Shown: one piece after another, positions 24,330-36,514 of the stretch
Numbering within the stretch: the first letter of the stretch is position 1
Layout of the letters: the number at the start of each line of letters is the position of its first letter
From: Larix kaempferi
Taxonomy: Eukaryota > Streptophyta > Pinopsida > Pinales > Pinaceae
Direction of reading: 5' to 3'
Length of the DNA stretch: 64,000 nt
Assembly (NCBI GenBank): GCA_027924585.1
Contig: BSBM01000320.1
Coordinates: 997,501 to 1,061,500, forward strand
The notes under the pieces: model-generated
The model's database searches: none
Seen by the model: only the letters and a program-made list of their open reading frames with translations
What the model was told of the DNA's origin: nothing
Made by a program: the position numbers and the translations under genes

Positions 24330-25340
24330 TTTTTAAACTCGTCATAAAGTTGAAAAAATTATTTTTAAAATACTAAATTATTATATACCAATATAAAACT
24401 TTTAATACTCAATAAAATTAAAAACATTATAAAACATTTTGTTCTTAATAAAAATTTAAAACAATTGGACTACTAACACATTTCAAATGCTATATTCTAT
24501 GTTTATAAAATATTTGTATTTTTCTTTGATGGGTTGAGGTTTAAAACTAAAATAAATCCATTCGAACAAATTGTTTTAGTGGATTTTAGGTTTTCATTTA
24601 TACTTCCATTTAAGATTTTTTACTAAAAAGAATTATTTTCCTTTATGTTTTCAACCTAATAAAGTTGTTTATATAGATTTAATTATTTGGTAAGTTGTTG
24701 TTTTTAGTTTATTTTAAACATTGTGGTTTTTTATTAAAAATATTTTTTTTCCGTTATGTTTTCAACTTAATAAAGTTGTTTATATAGATTTAATTAGTTG
24801 GTAAGTTGTTTTTTAGTTTATTCTAAACATTGTATAGAAAAAATGAACTATAATAGAATTTTATGAATTATGAAATTACTTGATATGTTGTTTTTTTTAA
24901 AGTTTATAAAAAATGGAATATAATACAATTTTATGAAAAGAATATTGTTAAGTTTGAAATATAAGAACATTGGTATCAACATGATTGGATTAGTTTTTTT
25001 TTGTTTTGTTTTTACTATAATTATTAAGGATTTTGAATGTATTCCCAAATTTTAATAAAAAATATGTATTAGAAACTAAGATTATATTCATAAATAAATT
25101 TAAGAAAATAATTTATTATCCAATTTTATATGATAATGATACGCTTTTATATTAAAATTTATTCTTACAAAAAACTAAACTCTAAAAATATTTAGGTATA
25201 GATTTCCATTTCCATTTAAAATGAACCAAAATTATGATAAATAAAATAAATCTAATACAATAATCTATTATCCACTGTTATATATAAGTGTTGGGAGAAG
25301 ACCAAACTACCATAAAATGATCTAATGGAGGAACTATTTT
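24330..25340. repeat. AT-rich dispersed repeat family A, copy 3
   Basis: Resembles 2400-3380. It has two local repeats of 'aataaagttgtttatatag' (about 24657 and 24768), and near 25080-25290 two degenerate copies of the reverse-transcriptase-like module ('aatttattatccaatttta'). Confidence 0.6.
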
Positions 25341-26570
25341 GATAAAATATTTTTATTGCCACGTAACATACAACTTTTAGGTGGGTTTAAAGCAATTTTT
25401 TTTTTAAATAAGCCTAAAATATTATTTCAAAATTTCATAAAAAGTTTTAAAATAATTTAATTTTTATTATTATATATAATTTTTTAAAAATTTGGCTTGC
25501 TTTAACATAATAAAGGTAATTTTGAGGACAATGAAGAGTCCAAAGGATTTAAGTCAAAACTAAATGGGAAACTTGACTAGATCGATAATTTTGAGACACT
25601 GAGGAATTTTGACAAAGTTTTGACGCAAAATATATTGTCACTTTTATTAATCGAAAAGTTAATGAAGAAAGAATTATATATATATATATATATATAAAAG
25701 ATGGTCACACTTTAGTTGGACATGGAAGAGGGTCACGCTTTTTTAATACGCTTTCCTAGAAGGCACTTCCATTGAGGATCACGCTTTTTTAATACGCTCT
25801 CCTAGGAGGCACTTCCATTGAGGTTAGAAATATTCCAATCTATTTTAGAAACATGCTACCTATCTCTTCCTATTATCGACCAAACTAACTTATTTAATGA
25901 ATTTTATAATAACCACCAAACTACTAGAATCCCAATTATCCATAAGAAATTGTGTGCCACAAGCCTTCAAATAAGATGTTATAAATATGTGGCTCAAATA
26001 CAAACCTCGAGCTCCAACAATCTTGAGAGAAAATTAAGAAATATTGTTTAAATACAACCCAATCTAGAAATACATGATTTGTTTTCCAAATGAGATGAGG
26101 GAATGCGAATGCTAGATAGAAATAATGGAATTAGTTCGCTTTATCCCAACAGAAACAAAATCCCAACCATGATGCAACATGAATCCTTCCCTAACAACCC
26201 ATGAAGAATCATAAATACCTCCTAGCAAAACAAAACACAAGAGAGCAAGCTTGAAACAAATCCCTCGTTTAAGAAGCAAAACTTGTAATGTGACTAAAAT
26301 TGATGATATCAATAACGTTAGGCAAAATTTAACTTATAATGTACCATAAATTAATGACAAAAAGCTTTTAAGGTTAAATATAAATTGAACTAGGCTTAAA
26401 ATTATAATTCAACAAGTATATGTGTATAAGTGTGTGTAAGTTTATATCGATAATAGATAATTTTTTGTTTATTAGTGTTCACTAATCATAAATTAAATGG
26501 ATGTGCTAGTAACAATTTTTTTTAAAACTTTTTATAAATAATAAATATTATTTAATTATTAAATATATAT
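25341..26570. other. AT-rich sequence with simple and tandem repeats, no gene
   Basis: A (TA)n run lies at about 25676-25696. A 45-bp tandem duplication ('cacgcttttttaatacgc') lies at 25735-25823. Short frames on both strands have no recognisable product. Confidence 0.5.
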
Positions 26571-26574
26571 AATT

Positions 26575-26935
26575 AAAATTTTGGAGATTCAAGTTATATT
26601 ATCTGATCAAAATCCTCAGTTGTTTGTGCCTCATGCAATTAAATTATCTTATAGTGATGTTTGTGCTATATATAATTGAAATATATTTATATGTTATTCG
26701 TGGTGTGTGCAATTTCAGTATATTTATATGGGCATCAATTATATTGATGAGGAGGTAGAAGGAAAGGAAGAGGATCACATTTTAGATGGGAATGCCAGAT
26801 GTGGACATGGAAAGTGTCCTCTGCCTCTTTAATAAATGCATATTTTTATTTATGAGATATATTTATTTGTGATAATTAATTCAATTTTTTTTTTCAATCA
26901 GCCAATTCAAATTTAGACTTTCAATCAGAGTCTGC
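26575..26935 (+). repeat. Third exon-like module with intron-like flanks
   Basis: Similar to 19240-19590: 'tcaaaatcctc', 'caattaaattatctta', then 'caatttcagtatattta' and the module INYIDEEVEG with NARCGHG (about 26733-26825). Downstream 'gagatatatttatttgtgat' matches the sequence just before the polypurine tract. Where the tract begins in that copy, this one continues with ordinary sequence. Confidence 0.5.
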
Positions 26936-27607
26936 CCATTAGGTTTTTAGTATATTGTTATATGTTATCTCATTTTCAAACTTTTAATCATAATCCACAC
27001 ATCATATTTATATTTTGTAATATAATCAAAATGTTATATGTTATCTCATTTTCAAGGTAGTCAAATGGAATAGATGCATTTATGCATTTATTTATGATAC
27101 TTGATTGAAATTTCATTTTATTTTTTTTAGCTTTTTATGATATTAAAATACTTTGTTAGCATTTATATTTTGTGGGTTTTTAAATATACATATTATATTT
27201 TACTAGGTTTTAGATTTTGTAGTTTTTCATATATATATATATATATATTAAGTGAGTTAGAGTTATATTAATTTATGGAAAATAGAGTTACAACATTCAA
27301 GAGTATCTTCTTTGACAAGGATGGACTACCACATAGACATGATCAGGTCCTTCCTTTCAACCACATACAATCACAAATGACCATCTAAAAATTTAAATAG
27401 ATGAAACTACCATCTCCCATAAAAAATTATCTCGCCATCAGACTAAAATTTACGAGAGCATATTATATTTAGCTTCCACCACCCGAGATAAATTGACTTC
27501 TCCCATATCTAGCCATAGAAACAATAGATAGATCAAAAATTATAATTATTCACTGTAATCATAAAAACAAAAACTAATACTCACCCTAATACTATTAACC
27601 ACTTGCT
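26936..27607. other. AT-rich sequence, no gene
   Basis: Contains a repeated 'atgttatctcattttcaa' phrase (about 26960 and 27030) and a (TA)n run near 27226-27248. Nothing else was recognised. Confidence 0.4.
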
Positions 27608-28947
27608 AGGAATTTTTTTAAGAAACCCCCCTAAATTTATATGTATAATAAATGGGATAATCCCCATGATATATAGGAAAATATGAAGGTTATTTTATCA
27701 ATGTTATACTATGTATATATCATTTTTTGGCGAATCTCTCATTGTGTTATATAATCTTGTAAAATCTTGGCAATTCTTTCACTAAATTATAAAACCTTGT
27801 AAAATCATGGTGAATCTTTCACTAAATTATAAAACCATGTAAAGGCTTGTCGAATCTTTTACTAAATTATAAAATCTTGTGAAGCTTGGTGAATTTTTTG
27901 ATAAAGTATAAAACCATATATATTAATAGGAAAAAATATACAAAAAATACTAAATATGATATATTTAATAAACCATCGCATAGCAAGCTCTCTTTTGGTG
28001 GTAGTTTGGTACGCCATTCTAACTATCACAATACATAGAAATTCACCATACTCTAGGAATATTCTTGGAAAACAAAAAAATGAAATTTTTCATCACCATG
28101 ACAAATAGAATCAATGTTAATATGAGGGCCCACCAATACCTCAATCCTCATATAGCTCTCCATGCTATGAAAAAGGCCCACCAACACCTCATTTATGCAC
28201 ACACCTTACCAAATTAGAGGGTTAAAAATTCTAAATGTGTATTGTTTATTTCAATGCACTTGGAACTATTATAAAAAATAATTGTTACTCTTTATGGAAT
28301 ACAAATGTGTGTTCCAATTTGTTCAACAAATGTTTATTCAACCAAATACTATCCACATGCTTCCAAACCTAATTAAAACCCAACCCCACTATACATGATA
28401 TATTTCCATGCAAAAATAAAAAATGTAGTTCATTTAAAATGTGATGATGTCAAGACATTGATTCAAGTCTTTAAATCCATGAAAGTAAGGCTACAAAACT
28501 ATGATAGAGCTCTTAGAAGAGTAATGAGGCAGATTGGACTAAATATGGGACTACTTTTACAAATACAATAAACAAAGTTCTAGGATTCAAGCAAAGAATG
28601 CATTATTTTCTAAGGTTTCTACAAACTACTGGAAACATCCAAGTTGAAATAAACGTATCCAAAGAGCCCCTAACAACTTCCATTTCTCAAAATTGAGGGC
28701 GAATGGGAGCTACCTAGTGATTTTTGTGGGCTAATAGAGGTTTAAATCGATTTTTAGAGGGGCTAAATTATTTGATCTTGGCTCCACTTTTTAAATTCGA
28801 TGGGGCTAACCTCCTATTCATTAAAAATAAATAAATAAAATGTGGGCTAATCATACATAATGAGTGCTTAGTAGAAAATTATCCCATATAAACTTAAAAC
28901 CCCTAAATTTAACCCATGGGCTAAGATTAGCCCCTAAAATTTTCCAT
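27608..28947. repeat. Dispersed repeat family B, copy 2
   Basis: Partner of 12540-13430. It has the same start ('ataaatgg...atccccatga'), the same roughly 38-bp tandem units (about 27725-27905) and the same end ('taaaattttccatg'). This copy is about 450 bp longer in its middle. Confidence 0.7.
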
Positions 28948-29030
28948 GCCACCTGCAAGTGAAGCACCATAACCAACATCATGAAATGAAAAATAACCAG
29001 AAAGTCAAACATGCTTTTGGGAAACATCCA

Positions 29031-29914
29031 TCAAATGTCAAGCAGATGTTGAGCTTGGAGAAGGAACACTAGTGGAAAAGATAACCAACCTCCATGTTGA
29101 CAAACCCCACCTTCACACAATGGCATAGGAGGGGCAAAGAAGACTCCCATTTTGCTATTCAACACATCAATTTTTATGTGCATGAGCGTGCATTCAACGT
29201 ACTGATCCTTCCATGCTCTCATTGGCTCCTCATTTACATGCTACTTATATTTCTTCTCCATTAGAAACCTCACTAACAAACCCTCTGTAACCCAGAATAG
29301 TATTTTTGTCCTTTCATGTAAGTCCAACTAGCTTCTAGTCGAGTCAAGTCCTGCACCCAATCTTCTAGCACCATGAAATAAACCTTTAGCATCTCGTTTT
29401 CGATCTCCACCCAAATATTTTTCTTCTCCTCTATTTCCTCGTGACTCTCCCTGGGAATGTAGTTTTGCAATAAATTTGCTACCTGCCCAGCCCGATTTTG
29501 CCTCATTTCCCTCAAAGCCTCACTGTTTTCCTTGCATTTTCCTTTACTTCTTTATGGCCGACCTCTGGGATCCATCGAAACATGCCACACACCAATTATT
29601 TTCACCAACCCAGATTCCAACAACTAAACAATAACCCACAACTGCACGACCTCCAAAATGCAAAGACCTCCCCAATCCGCGGAACTATCACGCTAGATTA
29701 GTTGCTTAACAAACATAAATGCCAACATAATGAGGGTGGCGCTCCTCAAAGCCACACCCATCACTGTACATCCCAGAGGAGCATCAACCTGGAGCATTAT
29801 TAAGCCATAGGTCATGGGAATACTATAAAACCAAAGCTTGTACCGCCTCCACCCGTTTAACCTCCTACTATCCCTGCCAACATGCTTGGAAATAATTTGG
29901 CACAATAAATGCAT
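29031..29914 (-). pseudogene. Degenerate coding region of unknown family
   Basis: On the minus strand, one frame from 29914 to 29273 is open except for three stops (29695-29693 and two more before 29515). A related piece continues in another frame at 29222-29031. The 80-residue part at 29515-29273 is charged and helix-like (SHEEIEEKKNIWVEIENE, then WVQDLTRLEASWTYMKGQ). The upstream part has hydrophobic stretches. I do not recognise a family. A decayed retrotransposon gag or an uncharacterised plant gene are both possible. Confidence 0.35.
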
Positions 29915-30073
29915 AAATGATTAAGAGTATCCACATACACTAGACATACGGTGATGTAGGGGCATCAGGGCCTAAGAGAAACAGTCGAATTTGATCGACA
30001 AGAGAAGGCCGACCAAGGGGATTGTCTATGACCACTGGTGCGGGAAGACTGGCAGTCGAAGCGAGAAGCTGTC

Positions 30074-30430
30074 TGTTATACTCCAAAGTCCCACTTTGAG
30101 TGTTGTTTCACCACGTCATGGTTTATCCCCATGTGAAACCTAACGATGTTTCCTCCTAATGAACGTCGGAACTTACTCCCATCTAGTTGGTCCCCTCTTT
30201 GGCCTTCCTTGGAATCCCTAGAGCCAAATCCAACTTATTGAGCCAAGTGCCACATCATCAGGCTGAGTTGCCACATTAGTTGGCTCACTTTACTAGAATT
30301 TCTTTGCCCTGCCAGTAGTGCAGCACGTGAAAATTCCCCTTTTTCGCGTTCTGCATATCTGCAGGGGCGCGAAAATTACAACTTCATCGTATTTTGTTGA
30401 ACCTTTGGGGCGCGAAAATGCCTTCCAACC
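30074..30430 (+). repeat. LTR-like direct repeat, copy 1
   Basis: Begins TGTTATACTCC and matches 32697-33057 with scattered differences, including three short motifs built on 'gcgcgaaaa'. Confidence 0.7.
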
Positions 30431-32696
30431 ATGCGAAAATATCAGGGCACAAATTTGGTTCCCTAAAGAACTTGCCAACCCCAGAAAGTAGCATGAAAAC
30501 ATACAATAAATGGATGAAAAGAAAGAGGAAGGTGAGAGGATTTACCTGTTTCAAACGGTGGTCAAAATGGCACCCCAGATCTCTTGATATCTCTAGTTGA
30601 AGCTTTTCTCTCCACTAAGGTAAAAATATCCTTTGGGTAAAAATGGCTAAGTCACAATGGGTAATTTCTCCTTTTAACTTCTTTTATACATATCATGTGG
30701 TTGTGTTTACCTAATTCTACATTTAAAAAACCTTTTTGAGTTAATTCTTCACATTTTTATGACCTAATGTTTGTTTCTGAGGTTTTTTACTACATTTGAT
30801 AGGTTCATTTACGATGTTCACATTGGTGGTCTCATGTATTCGACCTTCTTTCGAGCTTACTTTCTCTTTTTCCATGCTCTAGACCCAAAATATGAAAAAG
30901 ATTCCAAGCACTTTTCACACCTAAGTCGTGCTTGTCAAAACCAAGTAAAACAATGTCGAGCTTAGTTTACTTTATTCGTGCTTGAAAAACAATGAGTAAA
31001 GTATCGTGTAAGTATTATTTTCTCCCATTTTCGGACTAAGTGATTAACTTACGAAAACGGAACCATAGGAGTTCTCTTTAAGCTCTTTTCAGACTCCCTC
31101 GCTTAGAAAAGATTGTCAAGTGAACTTGTCTCTTTCACACTTGTAAAAATGTTGGAAATGACGTCTATCCGGTGGTAGGTTATCCCTTTTTCGGACCGTT
31201 TAGACTATTTACGAGAAAGGTATATCTTAGTCAATCATGACTAGGAGAGTTCTTTTGGATATTATTTTATACTTTTTCGGGTCCAGGGGATAATTGTTAC
31301 AAAAAAGTCAAACCTTAGAGTCTTCTTTAAGTTATTTCAGACTCTCTAAACATGAAAAACTGTCGAGTTACCCTTCTTTGGACTTGTAAAATTCAACATC
31401 AAAGGATTCTTATGGAGTCGAACCTCTCCTTCCTTGGGTTTGTAAAGTGTGCAAGGATGGACTCACTTAAACGTGAGCTATATCGAGCATATGTTATCCT
31501 CTTCAAGCATGTTAAACAACAAAGAGGTTCTCATTGATCATGATTGGGGGAAATTGGGAAATAAGTCGAGTTTACCTTTTTTGGTAGCTTGTGAGTCGTC
31601 ACCTTTGAACATAGCATGCATTTACACCTTATATTCTTTGGGTATTCAGTCTCTCTATTGCGTTATAACTACAGTCATGAGTCGTCTTCTTCGCTTTGAG
31701 TCTACTCACCTTGTGGTTGTCTCTGCTAATTAATCCTTGCTACCAAGTCCTGCCTCATGCCGTTATATGTTCAAAGGGTCAGTGTCACCTTGAGTCAACC
31801 CTTTTACAATTTTGTCAATCCTCCAGTATTGTATCAGTATGTAATCCTTTGATCCGTCTCTCCACACCTATTTCCTATATCGGTTTCGTGTCGATGATGT
31901 AGAATTCATTATGGTCCACCTTCGATGAGTCTATTCCTTTCAACTTCAACTCTCAATCTAGGAATTAGATTTAGGAACCAACTCTAGTACCTTGGTACCT
32001 GCATGCCTCAATGGCAGGTTTCCTCGTATTCCACAATAGTTTTCCATCATTGGCCTCTGATCGAATAATCCCTAGAATGTTCGACTTCAAGACTCTTTAT
32101 TCACATTCGTTGGGAAGAACTAGAGATACCTTAGGGATCATTGTCATCATTGGTGATTACCCTCATACTTGTTAACAGCTTACATCATTGGCTAGTAATC
32201 AAGTAGTCTCTGCCATGTTCGACTTCAACACCTTGTAATCACATGGTCAGATTCGTATCACTTCGGGATCGGGTAGAATACCCTGAACGGTCCTGCTGTT
32301 TCTTTTTTCGTCGAGGTTGCGATGGCGTCTCTTGAGTAGGTGCCTACATTGGATATCATGTCAGTGACCTCCTCTGATGTACTGTCACACAGATCCAATA
32401 TTGTATTGTTCACGGCTGTGTTGTTATTTGGTCATGGATCTACATTTTTTATTCGTAGCCGTGATTTGCTTACAGTCTCTATCATGTCATTTATGTCATG
32501 GATCTGCATTGTGTTGGTCAGAAGCCATTCTTTGTGTCCGTTGTCACGAGCATGGGTATGCCCGCCTCGGTGTTATTTGACATCTTGTTTCCTTGCAACT
32601 CCACTCCAAATTCCTTGCTACTATCTTTGCGGACTAATTTATTTGTAATGTGTTTCAGGAATCAGTTCCTTCTGACCTCACACTTTAGGGGGCATC

Positions 32697-33057
32697 TGTT
32701 ATACTCCAAAGTCCCACTTTGAGTGTCATTTCACCTTGTCATGGTTTATCCCCATGTGAAACCTAAATATGTTTCCTCCTAATGAACGTCAGAACTTACT
32801 CCCATCTAGTTGGTCCCCTCTTTGGCCTTCCTTGGAATCCCTAGAGAAAAATCCAACTTATTGATCCAAGTGCCACATCATCGGGCTGAGATGCCACCTT
32901 AGTTGGCCCACTTTACTAGAATTTTCGCGCCCTACCAATAGTGCAGCACACAAAAGTTACCCTTTTTCGTGTTTTGCATACTTGCAGGGGCGCGAAAATT
33001 ACAACTTCATCACGTTTTGTTGAACCTCGACTGGGGCACGAAAATGACTTCCAACCA
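32697..33057 (+). repeat. LTR-like direct repeat, copy 2
   Basis: Second copy of the 30074 repeat, preceded by a purine-rich stretch. It ends abruptly at 'ttccaacc', after which the sequence is unrelated to that following copy 1. Confidence 0.7.
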
Positions 33058-33752
33058 CCTTTAGCTTGGATCTTGGATCTTATGTCTGAGATATTTTTAT
33101 GGGATTGAGAGTTCCCTTTGTATCCTCACTCACCTTCCTTATTTGGTCTGGATAACCTCCTAGATCCATCATTGTCTCTCCTAGATCCACCTTCCTCTCC
33201 TAGTAGTTGGTCTCCCAAATCCTATAAGAAGGAGGACATCCACATTGGGCTAAAGGGAGAACACTTGAGGTATCAAACCTATGGTCTTCAGAGTTTTGCA
33301 GAGGTAGCAAGGAGGAAGGCTTTGGAGCTGAAGTTGTTGCTTGGACATCTAGAGTGACTTTGTAAGATTCTTCTAGCTTTCATCAATATAACTTGTCTTA
33401 TTTTCCCATCTTGTGCTTCTTGTTTCAATTAGTAGCATAGTATGTATCTAGTTTGATTTAGATATTAACCATCATACATAGTATTTGGAGATTGTATTGC
33501 TTGTTGTTTGTTTTGAATGGAGCAGGTTCTACTTGTGGAATTCAAGGCTAGAGATGGAGTTAAGACAAACATTAGATTTGAGGTAAGTCGCACTACTTCC
33601 TCTTTTCAAATACATTAAATATTTGTATGTATAGTTAGATCTAGGAATTTAAGGTAGCATTTGTTTGTTTACTATCTTAGATTAGAATTAGTTGATCTTA
33701 GTTTAATATCTAGATAAATCTAACTACCCGTAGGATGTATTTATTAACACAC
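33058..33752 (+). other. Unassigned segment with a 79-residue open frame
   Basis: The frame at 33118-33357 starts MYPHSPSLFGLDN, is rich in Pro, Ser and Leu, and ends in a charged helix-like stretch (EVARRKALELKLLLG). No family was recognised. It could be a gag-like remnant or a captured exon, since 'gaggtaagt' at about 33578 resembles a splice donor. The evidence is weak. Confidence 0.25.
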
Positions 33753-34543
33753 TGTCGAAGTATGGTCGACAGAATGGAAGTCGACAAAGTCGAAGTCGAT
33801 GAGTGGTCGAGTAATGACATAGATGGAAGCGGCAAGGGCCAAAAGAGGTGGACGAGGAGGACGATAGCCGTGGAGACTAAGTAAAGCCAAAAATTTAAGT
33901 CAAGGGTCGACAAGATAGAGGATTGTTGACGTGTCGAAGAGCAGATCAGTTGAAAGTGGATATGGACAAGACCGACAACTGTAACCAAGTCAAAGAGGCA
34001 CATAGCTTGAGAAGTGCAGAATTCGAGGAAACAGACCTGTAGCCGTTGTGGGTTATTGAGGAAGTTAATGACATTCAAGAAGGTGGTTGGAACCAGGATA
34101 GGTTTCACCACAGGGGAAGGTTGTGTAGGCGTGTTCAGGGGGCGCTGACAACTACAGGATCTGTCGGATCAGTACTGGAGTGGCGGGCAGAGTTAGGACG
34201 CATTGGGGAATCCCAACAGGGTGGACCTCAGGAAGAGCAATAGAGCAGATTAGAAGACAGGTGCGAGGGAACATAAGGAGGGATCGATCAGTCGAAGATC
34301 ATTCGTAGAGAAGAGGATCACACACAGAGAGAAAACAAAGAGAGAACAGAGATTTACTTATGTATATTGTAACAGGCTAAGGCCAAGTTGTTTATTATTT
34401 TGCATGTAACTTTGTAATTGATACAAGTAATAGAATCCAACTTATTCATGTTTCCAGTTCATGTCTAGTCTATGTGAGATTTTTATTTGTTAACTGTGTG
34501 GTAACTGTTAAGCAAGACTGTTTGATCGAACTTCCTTGCGTCA
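33753..34543 (+). repeat. Candidate 5' LTR of the Ty3/gypsy element
   Basis: Inferred from position: it begins TGTCGAAG, ends GCGTCA two bases before the first primer-binding-like site, and has TATA-like AT-rich sequence at 34350-34430. Because the 3' LTR is missing, the boundaries cannot be confirmed by comparison. Confidence 0.35.
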
Positions 34544-34750
34544 AGTGGTATCAGAGGCAGAAGAGTCTGAGATCCCGATACAAAATTGCCTTGCGTCAAG
34601 CGGTATCAGAGTCGGAAGCGTCTGATATCCCGATACCAACTTGCCTTGTGTCAAGTGGTATCAGAGTAGGAAGAGCTTGAAGAGAAGGTTGATCCTGAGA
34701 GGAGGAGAGATTCTGATACCAAATTGACTAGCGTTAGTGGTATCAGTGAG
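34530..34750 (+). repeat. 55-bp tandem repeats each carrying a tRNA-Met primer-binding site
   Basis: TGGTATCAGAG (the usual plant initiator tRNA-Met primer-binding sequence) occurs at 34546, as CGGTATCAGAG at 34601, and again at 34656, exactly 55 bp apart inside repeats containing 'ccttgcgtcaag'. A fourth, partial site (TGGTATCAGTG) lies at 34738. Only the first is at the usual place just after the LTR. Confidence 0.75.
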
Positions 34751-35115
34751 CCTGCGAGTGCGTGATCAACTCCAGATGTGTTTGGGTAGAGTTGTGTGTG
34801 CGTGGTGAAAGTACAGTTGCGATTGGATGAGTGGATATTTCAGCTGAGGTTGAAAGAATGGCACAAAGAGGTGTAAATATTCGTGGTACAGGATGAAGAG
34901 CAGGAGGAGGCACAGGAGTCATGGTAGATCGTGAAAAGTTTGACAAGTGTATGTGAATGATAAAGAGTTTGACCACTAAGGTCGCAACAATCAAAGAATC
35001 TCAGATACTTGGATGTGTTCCCGACGCACTTGACCACAACGATGAGGAATTCGAGAAAGTGGAATCTCAGGAAGCAGTAGTTGAAGAAGATCCATAATAT
35101 ATATTCATCAAACTA

Positions 35116-35600
35116 TTGATAGAAATGAGGGGTGAGAAAAAAATGGATGTACCTACCTACTCAGGAAGTCTGGATCCAGAAGACTTGATAGAATGGATCA
35201 GGGAGATGGAGAAATACTTTGACATAGAGCAACTTAAGGATCCTAAGAGGGTTAAAACTACTTGTCTAAAGTTGAAGGGTCGTGCCTCATTGTGGTGGGA
35301 CAATGTACAGTATGACAGAGTCAAGAAAGGAAAGGAAACTATCAAGTCTTGGGAAAGAATGGTTTCCAAGATAAGGGTAAGTTCTTGCTTAACGACTATG
35401 TGATTTCCTTGTTCAATAAGTTGAAGAAATTTCGACAGAAAGATATGACTGTGAAGGAATACACGGAAGAGTTCTACAGACCATCGATTAGATCCGGTCA
35501 AACCGATGAAGGTGAAGAAGGAGTCACGAAATATGTAAATGGTTTGAAGTATGTCATACATGACGAGTTGAGACTATCGAGGTTCAGGATGGTTGGTTAA
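35116..35600 (+). pseudogene. Ty3/gypsy gag, capsid-like part (frameshifted)
   Basis: The first frame (35116-35403) reads VPTYSGSLDPEDLIEWI, then KLKGRASLWWDN, typical of the retrotransposon Gag domain. It shifts to another frame at about 35350-35400 and continues as NKLKKFRQKDMTVKEYTEEF to 35600, another conserved Gag segment. Gag proteins form the particle around the RNA. The frameshift and the stop at 35600 inactivate it. Confidence 0.8.
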
Positions 35601-35683
35601 GCCTACCAGCTAGCTCTGAAGGTGGAATAAAAGTTGTCGAGACTCGAACAACATAAAATAGAGGAAAGATGATTGGTTGAGGT

Positions 35684-35929
35684 ATGAATACTATTCCCAC
35701 AAAAGGACAAAGTAATGGGACCAGGAGGGAAGTCGTCGAAGATAAACGATGCACAGAAGGGACATCGACTAGAGAAAAGGCACAGGAAAACGGACAAGAT
35801 GGTCGAGAGACCCACGGTCGGGGTGCATTCGTTCGAAGTGGTCCAACAGAGAGACGAGGTGTTGAAAGACCAACCATAATATGTTATAAGTGTCTTGGAA
35901 TGGGACACAAGGCTTATGAATTCCCATAG
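35684..35929 (+). pseudogene. Ty3/gypsy gag zinc-knuckle part
   Basis: An Arg/Glu-rich linker ends in CYKCLGMGHKAYEFP. The CCHC nucleic-acid-binding knuckle is present except that the last Cys is replaced by Phe, followed directly by a stop. This damages RNA packaging function. Confidence 0.75.
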
Positions 35930-35938
35930 AATCTACAT

Positions 35939-36514
35939 GTGGTAGAGGAGTCGAAACCTAGACGTCGACGAGATGAGAGGGGTGATGAGAAGCCGGGTTC
36001 GACATCTGACAGTGGTGAAAATGATAGAGGAAAATATTGTAACTACACAACTAGGAGAACGTTGGTTCAGAACAACCAGCAAGATGAGAAGGAGTCGGCG
36101 CATCGAAAGGCTATTTACCGAACCAAAGTGATGATCACCAACATATACTGCAAGACCATTGTCGATGGAGGTAGTACAAAAAACCTAGTGTCGATGGAGG
36201 TCATCGACGGGTTGGGTTTGAAGTGTCGACAACACCAAAATCCATAAAAGATATCTTGGTTACAAAAGGGACATCATGTGAAGGTAGCCAGACAATGCAT
36301 GATCAAATTTAAGGTTGGGAAACTTGAAGACAGTGTACTATGCGATGTAATCCCAATGGATGCTTGTCATTTGTTTTTAGGAATACCATGGAAATATGAT
36401 CGAAATATGATCTATGATGGTCGATCCAACACAGTCATAGTGTGGAAAAATGGAATGCGGAGATTGTTGAAGTCGAAGCAGGAGGATAGTGCCGACTCCA
36501 AGGAGGGCGAGTGA
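35939..36514 (+). pseudogene. Ty3/gypsy aspartic protease remnant
   Basis: Same frame as the zinc knuckle. The active-site-like stretch TIVDGGSTKNLVS corresponds to the D-S/T-G region of retroviral-type proteases, with the catalytic triplet altered to DGG. Then come CDVIPMDACHLFLGIPW and YDGRSNTV, conserved downstream segments in this family. A stop at about 36246 splits the region. Confidence 0.75.

Larger units (their letters stand above)
30074..33057 (+). mobile_element. Non-coding LTR-retrotransposon-like element (LARD-type candidate)
   Basis: A direct repeat of about 355 bp starts TGTTATACTCCAAAG at 30074 and again at 32697. The second copy directly follows a purine-rich stretch (TTTAGGGGGCATC), as a polypurine tract precedes a 3' LTR. 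The copies stop matching at about 30430 and 33057. The 2.3 kb between them has no gag or pol frame. It does contain degenerate internal repeats of about 110-150 bp, for example 'ttttcgga...agagttctttt' at 31030, 31190 and 31270, and 'catgttcgacttcaa' near 32080 and 32215. Large retrotransposon derivatives have this layout. The true LTR ends and a primer-binding site were not identified. Confidence 0.5.
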
